From contig CM071591.1 of assembly GCA_036429605.1 (NCBI GenBank), forward strand, positions 4,712,001 through 4,776,000: a DNA stretch of 64,000 bases, read 5' to 3'. Below the pieces are notes generated by a model. It saw only the letters and a list, made by a program, of their open reading frames with translations, did not search any database and had not been told where the DNA came from. The DNA is from Cladobotryum mycophilum (Eukaryota > Ascomycota > Sordariomycetes > Hypocreales > Hypocreaceae). This document shows positions 32,280 to 43,524 of the stretch, piece after piece; the stretch's first letter is position 1; the number at the start of each line of letters is the position of its first letter. Position numbers and translations under genes: made by a program.

Positions 32280-34246
32280 CTTTTTGCCAAGACTCTCAAG
32301 TCTGTTTGCTTCTCTTCTCCCCCTGTCTCCATGTCCTCCATGTCTCCCCCTCGCCTCTATTCTTCTCCTCTCCTCTCCTCCTCATGGACCCCTTGTCGTC
32401 GTCTTTTTTATCGGAGCGCTGGATCGGCGGTGGGTCCTATGACGAAGCTTGCCTGTGACAAGCGTCATGGCTTTGGGAGTATCTGTGCTTTTGTTCATTG
32501 GCACAAGCTAATTTTGTACTTGCAAGGTAATAACCTTGATTTTTTGGCTGGAGACTATACTCGTCATCTACTCCGTACCAAAGTCCAATCAATCCTCCAG
32601 CCGTGCTGAGTGTGTTTTTCTGCTAAATGGCGTGACACAACAGCATGCTATGAACTGAGAGGTTGCCTTTTTTTTTGTCAACTGAGCGCATGCATTTTTA
32701 TTCAAGTACCTGCACTCTATAGCGCGGAGACAAATTAATTACCTGTACCTTAGAAGTTAGTAGTATTTACCTGTAATACTGCCCAGGGTCGTCTAAATTC
32801 CCAGGACATTCGTGGGGGCTTTCTTTGCTTTTCTCGTCCCCCTCCCCTTTTTTTGCGTTGAGGGATGGATGCTATTTTGCTGTCTCGACCCCCTTGAACG
32901 GGTATGTAGCATCGAGCATCTATCCAATACCATCACCACACCCACAGTACTTCATGGTATGGGTCTTTACTGTGGGTAGAAACGTTGGAATACGGACCCC
33001 CTCAACTCTGGTTCTCCTTTGTTGGCGTAACGTAACTAATAATTACCTCTTGTCTGAAAATGAAAATGCCCGCAAAGCGGCTGAATGATTGGATGGCTTG
33101 TCAGTCCGTGGCACCAACGTCTCGACACATCCAAGACAAAATGAGAGATTCTTTGCATCAACATGCGTTCTCGCCACCAACGGAATCGAACTTTGAACGC
33201 GCAATCTTTTCTAGTTACTCGGATGAACCATTGAGATCCCTTTGGGTTATCACTGCCCCCCTTCGCCCAATCCTCATCGGCGTGGAGCTGGATGTGCTTT
33301 GTTGCCTCTCATGCCTCATGCCTCAGGCCTCTCTTTCTCACTCATACTTGTTCTGTTTGACGAACAACAAATTTTGTAAACCAAAGGATTTTTCGTACCG
33401 ATTCTTACGTCACCGCGCCGCAGCGTCCATGGATCTTATTTCTCGCACTTCTCCGTCAAGTCCCGTTTTTTCTCCTTCCCTCTCACACGGAAACTGAAGT
33501 GTCCGGGTCGATCACTACTACCACACAGCGGCCGGACACACAGCACTGGCGCAAAAAACGCATGGACAGGGGAAGATCTTTCCTCTTCCATCTTCCCTGC
33601 GATGAGCTGTCCAATATCATATACTTTGACTTTTTCCTTCTTCTCTCCCCGTCCTACCACCGCATCAGCAATATGTCGCTTGGGTGTCACAACTGGTGCA
33701 TTATTGACAAAATGTATCACTGTGTGGCGGCAAGGGTTGCTAGACCTCTGAAGATGCAAGTCCGTTCCCTGGTGATATTAAAAGCCATCTTTCTGGTGAA
33801 TACGACAGTAATGCACCGCGTGTCTATCAATCAGCCTGGGCAATTTATATATGCTCGCTTTAAAATGTCATCACACCGAGATTAAGCATTATTTATTATT
33901 ATTCCAGCCAGAAGTAGTCCTATGTGTGGTATACAGTGCGCCAAAGGTTTCAAAGCGATGGGGTATCAAGAGGGGACGGCCAGAGGTGCATCCATCCAAC
34001 CAGAACCCACCTTTCATCACACACCTGCATCAAATCAACTGTGAGCGAGGGGCCAACGCTCGATATTGCTCTCATCAATCCTAATTAGTGAACCCGAGGG
34101 GTCTCGAGGGGGGTCCTTCTTCAAACTCTAGGGACATTACTCGTGCGCATAATCCTCACGCTGCAAGGTTCGTGGTGGTCGTGGTGGGCATGCTCCATCC
34201 TTCGCCCATGGTTGGTTGACTGATGGCAGTGCCGAGTTTTGCTTGG

Positions 34247-34908
34247 TTAGACGTGAGCACGTCCCGTGAACCGGGATCGAACGTCGCGATGCTTGAACCA
34301 GTAGGCAAATGTGGCAACGGTCGCGAGAAGCCAGAGAATAGCGCTGGCCAGGTCAACCCACACTGCATTCTTCATGCGCTTGATATCGCTGTTGCCGCCG
34401 GCGTGCTCATCAATGAATAGCTGTGCACGTTGACATGTCAGAATCGGGCTCTGCCGGCGGGGGATCGTCACAGGCCATCTATCTTGTTGGACAAAAAAGT
34501 CCTTGTTTCTTTCAACGTACCTTGCCGAAGACGCCAAAGAGTGTTATCCATAGGATGAACAGGATAAGGTCCCAGACCGCTGCGAACAGGCTGGCAACCC
34601 GCAGGACAAAGGGCACGGCGTAGACGATGGACGTCACGGCGGACAAGGCGCCAACCACGACGGCGTAAACCTGAGGGCGCGAACGTCTGTCAGCAACAAT
34701 GATTCTGTGGTGGTGGCAATCACGAAGCGTGTGTGTGCGAGGGACCACTGTCTGTCCAGGGACGGGAAACCCTTACCCACTTGGATTTGGAAGAGCCATC
34801 AAACTGGTTTGAATGATGCAGATCCGTACCGTACAAGCCGCAGACTGTCACTGCGAGAGCAAAGCAGGCAAAGTGAAGGCCTGTGAAGGCGAAATAGCTG
34901 ATGGCCAT
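34247..34908 (-). CDS. Four-helix membrane protein, MARVEL-domain type
   Basis: Three exons (34777-34908, 34521-34670, 34247-34420), introns of 106 and 100 bp, all phase 0; 151 residues. Four hydrophobic helices are evident: the N-terminal YFAFTGLHFACFALAVTVCG, VYAVVVGALSAVTSIVYAVP after the first splice, LFAAVWDLILFILWITLFG, and AVWVDLASAILWLLATVATF at the C-terminus. The order and the WDLILFILW pattern in helix 3 fit fungal MARVEL-like proteins of membrane apposition and eisosome-type domains. The loop between helices 3 and 4 is hydrophilic and acidic (LFIDEHAGGNSDIKRMK), and the C-terminus is basic and cytosolic. Likely at the plasma membrane or a vesicle membrane; precise role unknown. 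Confidence 0.8.
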
Positions 34909-36523
34909 GGCGAGGATTGTTTGTTTATTTTGAGCGACACGAGCAAGCTATCAGTCAGTTGGGCACACTTGGGCTTGCGATAGTTGACGATGCGGCAAAG
35001 CTGATGGTGTAAGCTGGCTCTGGGGTCGCGCTGAATATCTTGCGATTCATGTAATTACGGTCTGAACTATGGAGAATATGACCGGTGAGGTTAATAGAAC
35101 AGATGAATTCGGCAGGGACAGCTATCGGGCGATGAAAAACTTGAACGATTCGCAATCTCTCCCTTGGTATGAGACTCAATCTTAGGATGTTTCTCACCAG
35201 AGACTAAGCTTGAGTACCATGACGTCATTGGTAATCAAACCAGGCTCCAGTACGGCAAATGAAAGAGCTTACAAGCATTTCTAGCCTGCCGGATCACGTG
35301 CAAAGAAACTCATACGTCACTGCCACGCGAACTGGTCCCAAGCCGTCTTGTTAGCTTCAAGCTCCATCTCTGCAAAGCATCGCATCCGCTAGAGAATCCA
35401 CCAAACCGTGTTATCTGCCTTGCTCAATTGTCAGACTATTTTGTTTAGCTAGTGAGTATTCCAGAGGCCGTTACGTTTCTCAACCAAACCAACTGAAAGG
35501 CAACGGACGAGGCTAATCATTCTTATTAGTGTCGAATTTTCTTTTTGCACACGAGCTTTTCCTGCAGGGCGAGCGAGACTATTCTACTCCACCTATATTC
35601 GAGAACCAACACTTGATGACTCCTTCGTCCGCAGCCTGATCTTTTAGGCCTGCACAGCCATCGTGCTGTGGCCGTTTGCTTTTGCCGTTGGTTAAACCAC
35701 CTTTTACTCACTGAATTTGAGCCGCAAGTCTGAAGAGAGGGCCAATCAGAACAATGTTTTGTTTGGTGGATTCACACTCGTTGGTTGCGAGGGGAGAATT
35801 GAAACAACAACGCTACCACCAGCCGCAGAATGAACGACGGATCATCGCTCAAGAATCGCCGCAACAAGCGCACCAGTTCAACGATAAGCGCCCGCGACCT
35901 GCTTCCTCGTACGACTTCTCCTCCGGGACACAGTCGGTAGGATGCAACTGACGCCAACGCATGCGAACCAGTCCGCGCTTACTGTCTCGTAGCGCTTCCG
36001 TCCATTCACCCAGGTGACATTATACGCCACGATCTCGGAAGCTTAATGGAATCGTTGGTGTGGTCACACGAATATTTCATCTCTATGCCTCGTGGTATTT
36101 CTCGCATCTTGCTGCGCTGCACGTCTTTTTTCCGACGCAGGGCCAACACCATGATGCAAGCCACGGCCGCGATAATGCGACCACCTACAGGGGTGAACCG
36201 ATTTCCTGGGACTGGCCGGGAGCCCTGATTGCTCGTTAAGGCACGGCAGCCTGAAGTACTGCCTCAGTTGCTTCTCAGGCGGCGTACGAGGCATCTTGTC
36301 GCTGAAGTTCTTGCTTGTGCTATCCAACCAACTTTTGACTCATGAGAGTTATGATGTAGTGCGAGGTCTGTCGATGTTGCTGCGCCATGAGACTGGATTT
36401 TGAGAGTATATAAGGATGTGAGCCTTTCTTGACTGAGCTTTATCACTCACCAACTCATACTCTCATCGACTTGCACAGTTTCTTCTTTCATCCTCCAGAC
36501 AAGTATCTACGCTTTGAGGCATC
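34909..36523. other. Intergenic region
   Basis: No supported gene; a CACGTG core occurs at 35295-35300. Contains the promoter of the small cysteine-rich gene at its right end. Confidence 0.45.
36407..36413 (+). promoter_or_regulatory. TATA box of the small cysteine-rich gene
   Basis: TATATAA lies 117 bp upstream of the ATG at 36524 and is followed by a CT-rich leader, a typical fungal strong-promoter arrangement. Confidence 0.55.
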
Positions 36524-36824
36524 ATGTCCGTAATTAGGTAAGACGCAACATGTGATGTTTGCTAGAAACACCAGCTAACATATTTGCAGCCGCGAGAATG
36601 GAAACTCGGAGCGTGACTCTGAGGGAAGACCTGTCGACAGTCGGCAGGAGAAATGGAAATGCGTAAGTCGATGATAACATTCTCTATAACATGCCAAAGC
36701 TTTATCTAACGTGGTGTGTGGTTAGTGCTACTGCAACAATGGCTGGTTCAGCGTCAGGCTGGATGAAAGCTGTCCTGACTGCCACAGACGTCGTTGTGTT
36801 CATTGCCGCTATTCTCTGAGTTAG
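36524..36824 (+). CDS. 61-residue cysteine-rich (zinc-ribbon-like) protein from three small exons
   Basis: Exons 36524-36537, 36590-36662 and 36726-36824 (introns of 52 and 63 bp, each with a good donor GTAAG and a TTGCAG or GGTTAG acceptor) join to one 61-residue frame. The C-terminal 36 residues hold CCYC, CPDC and CVHC: three CxxC-type pairs with nearby histidines (DCHRRRC, VHC), spaced as in small zinc-binding modules. The N-terminus is short, polar and without a signal peptide. The middle exon ends at WKC, so the first metal-ligand cluster is split by an intron. TATA box and CT-rich leader support expression. Comparable tiny WKC-x-C proteins occur in fungi; role unknown, perhaps nucleic-acid or protein binding. 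Confidence 0.7.
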
Positions 36825-38278
36825 TTGCATCGACGCACGATGACAGTTCTCTACATGGAGATGCATTGGGCTGTTTCGTATGATGACACGTTGCCATTAT
36901 TTCCTCGACTTTACAAGCATGTCTGGTGTTTGAGGCGGATTCTTTCTTTTTCTTCTTTTTTTCTACACAAGCAGTGTATTTAGAGCGACAGCATTTTGCA
37001 TTTTTGCATATTTCATCATGGTATTGGCATAGTCCAGCAATGGATCAACAAGATAGAGATAGAAGGGACTGCATAGACTTTAGAATAGAACTTGGCACAT
37101 AGATTTCGTTACAATATTCACCATCTTACCTATCTACAACAATCCAGCCAAGGACAATGTGGATGACGGATCAGAAGACTACCAAGGCCGAGAGAAAGGC
37201 GTTCTACAAGGCTCACGACTAGTAATCGTTGCCTGAACATGTTATGACTACTAGTAACAAGGCATCCATCTAACTTTGATCCGTCTCGAGGCGGCGTCGT
37301 CCGGGAGAGAATGGTTCAAAGTCACGTTTCCGTGCCGCTCGCCCTGCTGCGCCTGGCCTCCGTCTTTGCTACCTTACGGAGCGGGCGACTCGGCAGTGGG
37401 GGCGTCTCCACTGTGTGTTCCGTCCAAAAGTTAAGGGTCCAGGTCATGCCTTTACCGCCCAGCATAATGCATGTACAGGCGTTGGATGTCTTATGTTTGG
37501 TGCTGAACACACGCGGAGAATATGTGCATTTGTGTGCATTACATGTTTGAGTTTTATAAAATAAAATAAAAAAAGTGCCTGAAAGAATTGACTTGTGTTG
37601 AAGGAACTTTGGAGGGATCATGTGTTGGATGCATGCGCATGAAGTGGTAAGCATGGTAAGGCTTGGAGTATTGAAGGAATTGTATCTAATCCCAGATGGA
37701 ATAAAGGAATCTTGAGAGTAGAGAACTATTCTACTTTACTCAGAGCATACAACGAATATGAGTCAAATGTTTGTCGTGGAGACGGTGGCTTTGACAGCCT
37801 TGCTCCTGAAAGACTCACGACAACACCATGTTGCACAACATTTCTTTAGGGCAACACATCGCTACCGACTTCAAATGATGACAGTGTCCAAAGCATGACT
37901 ACACTATAATCATTCTTGTTCATAACTGGAAGTCAATTTTAGGATCGCATTACCATAGACAGGCATTATAAACACAGCCAGGCTTGGCCATGAATTGAAT
38001 TGTTGGATGGGATTCACAGGCATCAAGATCAATCACACGAGAAGGAAACCAAGTATTGGACGTCAAAGATGCATTATGAAAATTCTGAGTCTCAGGTATA
38101 CCCACACACACACACACACGCGGGTTATCTAAAATGTACATGAATTCAACAAGATTCAGGCTGCGTTCATGCCCACTGCCAAAACAATTCCAAAAACCAA
38201 ATTTCCATCAACACGAGATGCTTTTCTTCCTCCAAAACTTCACACCTAGTACCTAAGCCTAGGGAGTGAAAGGGCCCA
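36825..38278. other. Intergenic region
   Basis: No supported gene. Contains AT-rich tracts and a (CA)n tract at about 38102-38118. Confidence 0.45.
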
Positions 38279-38286
38279 TCAGAAAT

Positions 38287-38661
38287 TTACTGACGGAGGC
38301 TCTCGATCCAGGCGCGGGGGTAGCTGGTGAAGCCCATGGCGCGGCGGGTGGGAGCGCCGGGGAACATGGGAGGGGCGGGGCCAGCGCCGCCGCCGGGAAC
38401 CTGGGGGTGGGAGGGACGACGGGGGCGGGCATCTCGGGGTTGGGGGAGGGCGCTCAGGCTTATCAGCCTTGCCGCCGCCGTCCTTCTTGCCGGAGCCACC
38501 AGCGGCGGCGAGGCCCATGAGGGCAGCGAAGACGATGAGGTTCAGCTGTGGAGAGATGGCATGTTAGTTGGGAGTTGGAGTGAAGTAAGAGGAGAAGGGG
38601 TCGAGAAGGGGAGGGGGAAGTGGTGGAATAGGTTGAAGCTGTGGTGATGGCATACCTTCAT
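38287..38661 (-). pseudogene. Small secreted proline-rich protein gene with two one-base deficits
   Basis: Exon 1 is just ATG AAG (38656-38661), then a 110-bp intron (GTATGC...CCACAG), then exon 2 from 38545. The N-terminus MKLNLIVFAALMGLAAAGG is a signal peptide. It is followed by a Lys/Gly linker and Pro-rich sequence. The frame is off by one after the G5 run (plus strand) at 38442-38446 and again after the G5 run at 38403-38407. Reading one extra base at each gives continuous, sensible protein (NPEMPAPVVPPTP, then GAPTRRAMGFTSYPRAWIES) ending at the TAA at 38287, 88 residues in all. Uncorrected, translation ends at 38279 with a nonsense basic tail. Most likely a real gene with base-call errors; a decayed copy is the alternative. 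Confidence 0.62.
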
Positions 38662-39658
38662 GGTGAATTAGGTGTTTGAAGAGTTATTTGGTAAAAGAGT
38701 GTGGGTGTCTGACGACGAGAATCTTGAAGATTGTATGGTAATTGTTGTAAAAGAGCGTGGGTTGATGGAGAAGGAAAGACAGTTGGATCATCGAGAGTAT
38801 CAAGCAGTTATATACCCATTTCTCAACATGGACAACACTACTCCACATGCAGTATTGAACCGTTACATCGTGGCCCCAGATCGTCACATCAAGGTGAACC
38901 TCCTCCTCCTCCTCTCACTCTGTCTCACTCTGTCTCTCTCTCATTCTGTCTCGCTATGATTACGGAGTATCATGATCCGCCTTTTACATGCAAGTAATTA
39001 ATCGGCATGGCCCTTTACCGGATGGCGGACCCACAGGAAGCTAAATTACCGAGCGGATTTGGGGTCGCGGAGCCATCGACAGACCAACCAGAGCCAGTGG
39101 CGATTCTGAGACATTCAACAACGATTAATTAGACATTTCTCTATAGATCGTCGCGGTTTGACCTCCCGCATTGTGACTAGTTCGCTAACAAAATGACATT
39201 GGGATATGTTATTTGCTCGGTCCGTTTGCTGTACTCCGTAACATGGTCTTATTAGTCCAAACATGACATGCCGCTCCGAACAAAACAAATGGCTTTGTTG
39301 GTTGCGATTCACAAGTATGTAGGTACTTGCACATTGGAATCATGAATGACGGCTCGGTTTACTGCTGATGTTTTGTCTTGCAATTCCTTGGACAGGTGAT
39401 TTCACGATGCCGCATCAACTAAACCGTTTTCTGATGGAGTGAATAGGGGATTAAGGGGAGATAAGGGGAAGGGGGGAAGAAGGCAGGAAAGAAAGATACT
39501 CTTGTCTTGTCCATCTATCACGATCAGGATCAAGTGCAACCCTGATCTTTTTTTATGCCCATCCCGTTGTTTTTGTCTTTGTGCAAAACAAAACATATCC
39601 GGCTGTAGTGCTGTCTTGTACGGAGAGAACCTCGAGTGTATGAGATACGAAGGGCCAC
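38662..39658. other. Divergent intergenic region
   Basis: Lies between the small secreted protein gene and the first acyltransferase. It carries TACGGAGTA (38961-38969) and TACTCCGTA (39232-39240), two opposite copies of the recurrent nonamer 270 bp apart. Confidence 0.5.
38808..38814 (-). promoter_or_regulatory. TATA box of the small secreted protein gene
   Basis: TATATAA on the minus strand, about 147 bp upstream of the ATG at 38661. Confidence 0.45.
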
Positions 39659-40975
39659 ATGATGTCACTCTGGGAGTTGTTGGTCACCATCACGCCTGCG
39701 GTGGCATCGGCCCTTGGTGCTGGGCTAGGCTTGGTGTCGTTCACCAGACCGAACGCTCATCCCAAGGCGACCGTCTTTATCATCGCCATCTTCTTGTTGA
39801 CATCCTTCTTTACCTCTGATAACCTCACCTCGTCGTCCACCTTTAACGACAACTTTACGAGGTTTCAGCTCGTGGGGCTGGGACACATTGCCTACCTTCA
39901 CTTGTATCTGTCTGCGTCCGAGTTTTCCAACTCGGGTGGGAGTTTGGACGAGATCAAGCATCATGGTTCGCCAAAGTCTGACCCGCGCAACTGGAGATTT
40001 GGCTATAATCTTCTCTGCAATCCGAGATGCAACCTGAAGCCCATTAGGCAAATCATCCTAGCTAGAAGGAAACAGGACCGAGTACAGAGTGGCAAGCCCC
40101 ACGACAGAGATTACAGTGGAAAAGATGCTCAGTCTGGTACTCAGACGCCTCAGAGCAGAGCTTCGTTTATAGCGTGGCGTCTGTTGGGACTCCTTGGTCG
40201 ATACATTATTCTTTGTATCTGGTTTGATCCTCTGTTAGATCTAGAGAGCTTTTCTTCAAGCGGAGCACCATGGAACATTACCGACTACGCACCGGAGCGG
40301 CGCCTGCTTTTCAGGAAAGTTCCATGCCTCATGGGCCTCTGCCGTACAGACACTGAAGTTGTCACGCGACAGGGGCTGCTGGCCCTCAATAATCTGGCGC
40401 TCGTAGTGGTCAACTGTCTGACCCTGGACTCCTACTACGACGTCTTGACCATTATATCAGTGTCGTTGAACCTCGACCCGCCAGAAGATTGGCCGCCGCT
40501 GTTTGGCGACATCAGGGAGGCCTACTCCGTTCGTAGGTTCTGGGGACGATACTGGCACCGACTCATTTACCACTCCTTTTCCGCTTTCGGGGGTAGCATT
40601 TCCACCAGGCTCTTTGCCTTCAAGAAGGGTGGCCAAGCTGCCAGATATGCGAGCAATGCGCTGGTGTTTGTCCTGTCGGGAGTGATGCATTGGTTCGTGG
40701 AGTACAGCGAGCTGGGGGAGTGCTCTGATCTTGGGCAGATTTACTATTTCACTCTGCACTTTGTTGCCATTGCGGCAGAGGAGATGTTTCAGATGGCTCT
40801 CAGGGCGGTTGAGATGCGTGTGTCCACTGATGCAAATGGGCACGCTTGGTGGAGGGCGTTGAAGAGGATTGTTGGATACGTGTGGGTAGCGTCTGTATTT
40901 ATGTATGCGGAAGAAAAGTTTGGGTATCCTACATATTACTGCCTTTATGGGGGAGTTGATGAAATAGCAATATGA
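39659..40975 (+). CDS. Wax-synthase-like membrane-bound O-acyltransferase
   Basis: Single exon, 438 residues, ATG at 39659 (MMSLWELLVTITPAVASALG). Multiple hydrophobic helices run along the length. The wax-synthase domain is marked by WPPLFGDIREAYSVRRFWG (about 278-296), YWHRLIYH after it, and LSGVMHWF with a conserved His near residue 343, followed by C-terminal hydrophobic segments and GYVWVASVF. In fungi this family includes the trichothecene acetyltransferase Tri7 and meroterpenoid acetyltransferases that acylate hydroxyls of secondary metabolites in the ER membrane. The substrate cannot be read from the sequence. A hydrophilic, charged insertion at about 130-165 is unusual. A tail-to-tail neighbour of the same family and the same length follows. 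Confidence 0.85.
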   Translation: MMSLWELLVTITPAVASALGAGLGLVSFTRPNAHPKATVFIIAIFLLTSFFTSDNLTSSSTFNDNFTRFQLVGLGHIAYLHLYLSASEFSNSGGSLDEIKHHGSPKSDPRNWRFGYNLLCNPRCNLKPIRQIILARRKQDRVQSGKPHDRDYSGKDAQSGTQTPQSRASFIAWRLLGLLGRYIILCIWFDPLLDLESFSSSGAPWNITDYAPERRLLFRKVPCLMGLCRTDTEVVTRQGLLALNNLALVVVNCLTLDSYYDVLTIISVSLNLDPPEDWPPLFGDIREAYSVRRFWGRYWHRLIYHSFSAFGGSISTRLFAFKKGGQAARYASNALVFVLSGVMHWFVEYSELGECSDLGQIYYFTLHFVAIAAEEMFQMALRAVEMRVSTDANGHAWWRALKRIVGYVWVASVFMYAEEKFGYPTYYCLYGGVDEIAI

Positions 40976-41146
40976 TATTTCTTTCGTTAATGGTTTGGTG
41001 TTCTAAGCAGGCGATGCTCTCTTGTGAGAGTATGCCGCAATTGTAACTTCTCGTACACGTTCAGGGTCTTGCTGCTGTAACATCGTTCTGAGCAATCGCT
41101 CTCTAACATCTAACGTCTATATGCGTGTATATGACTGTCGACTTTC

Positions 41147-42543
41147 TTATATTTCACCACCAATTCCAAACACCAATACCAGCCCTCCAACGGCAAGAAG
41201 CCCTTGAGCCCCTGGCATTCCCAAGCGACTGACCACGCCTCCCGGTATGCACCAGTTGTCCACAGGGTTGATTCTAGTAACGGGGAATATGTACCAGGGC
41301 GTAGTTAGAATCATCCAAAACGCCACCCACACGTAGCCGACGAGCCTATGCCACAGGAGGACGCCTTGGCCTTTGCTCTCCTTTCGCGAGGAAGCGCCGC
41401 TTATTCGTCGCCACAGCCCTTGAACCCCGTCCTCAAGCATGATACCCAGCGCAGCAGCTGGAAAGTATTGGAGTGCGCCGGACTCGGATGGTGGGATGGC
41501 CATGTATCCATCGACAACTAGGTGAACAAGGCCGGAAAAGAAGAAAACGATGAAGAGGTTTATGTACCGCTCTACGAGGGAGGGACGGGGGAGACGGAGA
41601 ACGTCCCGGGCAACGTAGTTGCTCATGGAAGTGAGCGGCAATCGACACCACTGATGCCAGTATGAGCTACAGAGATTGTTTGTTAGTTTTGACGCCGTCA
41701 CAGATTTCACAGATTCCACAAATTCATTGCGGTAAAGGATTTACTTACCCCCAAAATCCACGGAGCGTGTACAAGTCCGCCGCACGTCCAAACAGTGGAG
41801 GCCAGGCGTCTACTGCTATAAAGCCTGGCACAACCAGTGCCAAACCTAGCAGGCGATAGTAAAAATCGAGAACAGCTCTCGCCGGCCCCAGCCACGCCAA
41901 GCCGATGGCAACGCGGCCTGCCCACTGCTCAGGCGTTGCGCTCAAGTATGTGTGTTCCGAGCCGGGTGCGAACATTTGAGCGTTTACTTCGGGGGTGTTT
42001 CACGCCCGGCCGTTTCGTAAATGTCCATGAAGACATAGTGCCATGCGATGACGAGCAACTGGCGGAAGATGAACCAGCCCTTGCTAGGTCCTGCCTGACC
42101 CTGGGACTCAGTCTTGCCGGCTTCGAGCTTGTAGAATTGAGGGAACTTGTTGGGTTCCTTGACTTTCCATGGTGTTTTGACGCCTCGCAGGTTGAAGAAG
42201 AGGAAAATGGTGGACCAGACTTTGGTGGGAAAGCTGGCTGATGGGTGGTAGACGACTCCCTGGAGAGCTTGTGCGTCGTGAGCGCTAACGACGAGGCAAT
42301 TGAAGCATTGCAGCATCACAATCGACGATAACCCCGTGGCAATTGATGATAGAGTCACACTCGTGGAGATGGTAGACAGGACAAGTAGAAGCTGGTGAGC
42401 AGTGAATATGTAACCGGGGACCCAGAGGATGCGCAGGGGGATTTCTTGGAGGTGGTGTTGATGAGGAGAGCCGGTGGGAGAAAAGTGGCCAAGTATAAGC
42501 CGAGGCAGTAGGCACCGCGTGCCAGGTAGTCCAAGTCCCCCAT
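41147..42543 (-). pseudogene. Second wax-synthase-like acyltransferase, with two one-base deficits
   Basis: Exons 41749-42543 and 41147-41666 (82-bp intron, GTAAGT...TGTAG). The start MGDLDYLARGAYCLGLYLAT leads into a frame change at the G5 run 42436-42440 (plus strand), and a second change follows at G5 run 41991-41995. With one base restored at each, the reading frame is continuous, the exon phase matches (GG|C) and the total is 438 residues, identical in length to the neighbour. Family motifs are present: WPPLFGRAADLYTLRGFWG, then SYWHQWCR across the splice, and FFFSGLVHLVVDGY with the conserved His. As read, it would be truncated after about 60 residues. Either base-call errors or a recently inactivated paralogue; the motifs show no other decay. 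Confidence 0.75.
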
Positions 42544-43524
42544 TGCAAAATCGCTGTGCCTTTCAACGCCTCTCTAGAGTGTGATGAGAGTGAATGAAAG
42601 TTGAAAAACCGTCAGAAGAAGGAAGGAAGAAGAATGGAAAACAAAGGAACGGGCGGTGAATCGTGGATCCAATCTTTGCTTACTTGCGAGTCTAAGACTC
42701 AAACAGAATGATGAGCTAACAGGGGAAAAAGGCCCCCATATAAGCCGATTAGACTGACATCGGTTAAGCTGATCGTTGAACAGGCACTCGATACACAGGT
42801 TTGCGGATTCACTTTTTTCACGGACTGCAACCGTTTTTGAATGCTATCCTAGTAATGAGGTCCATTTATCGATTCTAAGTTGCTCATCTACATGACTCAC
42901 ATGGGAAGAATGTTGCACTGATGCATATTATGGTAACTAAGATGCCGGATGATGCATGAAAACTGGTGCATCTAAAGCCTTGGCGGGTTATTAGACTCGA
43001 ATAGGAAAATGAGATTTTGATTGAGGGGCAAAAAAAGGGTTGGGGTTTGGAGGGGTAATGAGGGGCAAGAAACTCAGATGATGGATATCAACACCATCAA
43101 TGGACGAAAAATAACATCATGGCCTCTATTGTAACCGATAAGCATATACTGCATCCAGGCTTATGCTAAACTAAATATTCTCCGCTAAATCTTCATAGTA
43201 GAGCTCCGTTCATAAAAAAATAATCTACAAATTTACATAACTGTAATAAAGAGGTTCAGTCAGAATGCGAAACCTCGAACAATGTCCAATATCCACCGAG
43301 ATCCGCCCGCTGACATTGACAATGGACATATCTTTTCTTAGCTTTGTCTGTTACTCGTCTCAGGATCGTCAGCGGCTAAAGCCTTCAGTAACTCGGGATC
43401 ATCTTTTTCTATGTCCACGTGGTATACGCGGACATGCCTGCCAAGTCATGCAAGTCTTTGTCAGCCGTCTGTTTTACTCGAACGTAATTGTCTCTTGAAA
43501 CGAGATATGCCAAGTAATGGGGGT
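42544..43524. other. Intergenic region
   Basis: No supported gene; AT-rich in its right half. Contains the promoter of the second acyltransferase. Confidence 0.45.

Larger units (their letters stand above)
29419..34246. other. Gene-poor region of 4.8 kb
   Basis: No gene could be supported. Low-complexity tracts dominate: GGTGTT repeats (29742-29768), a CAC triplet run (31098-31116), a CCCTCTGT array (about 31729-31768), GACAATGTG repeats and TTTGG repeats. A TACGGAGTA copy is at 28492 just to the left and TACTCCGTA is at 32569-32577. Long untranslated transcripts or a large promoter are possible. Confidence 0.45.

Noticed and set aside
33060..33497. 145-codon plus-strand frame
   Set aside because: Unsupported by motifs; sits in a repeat-rich gene-poor region.
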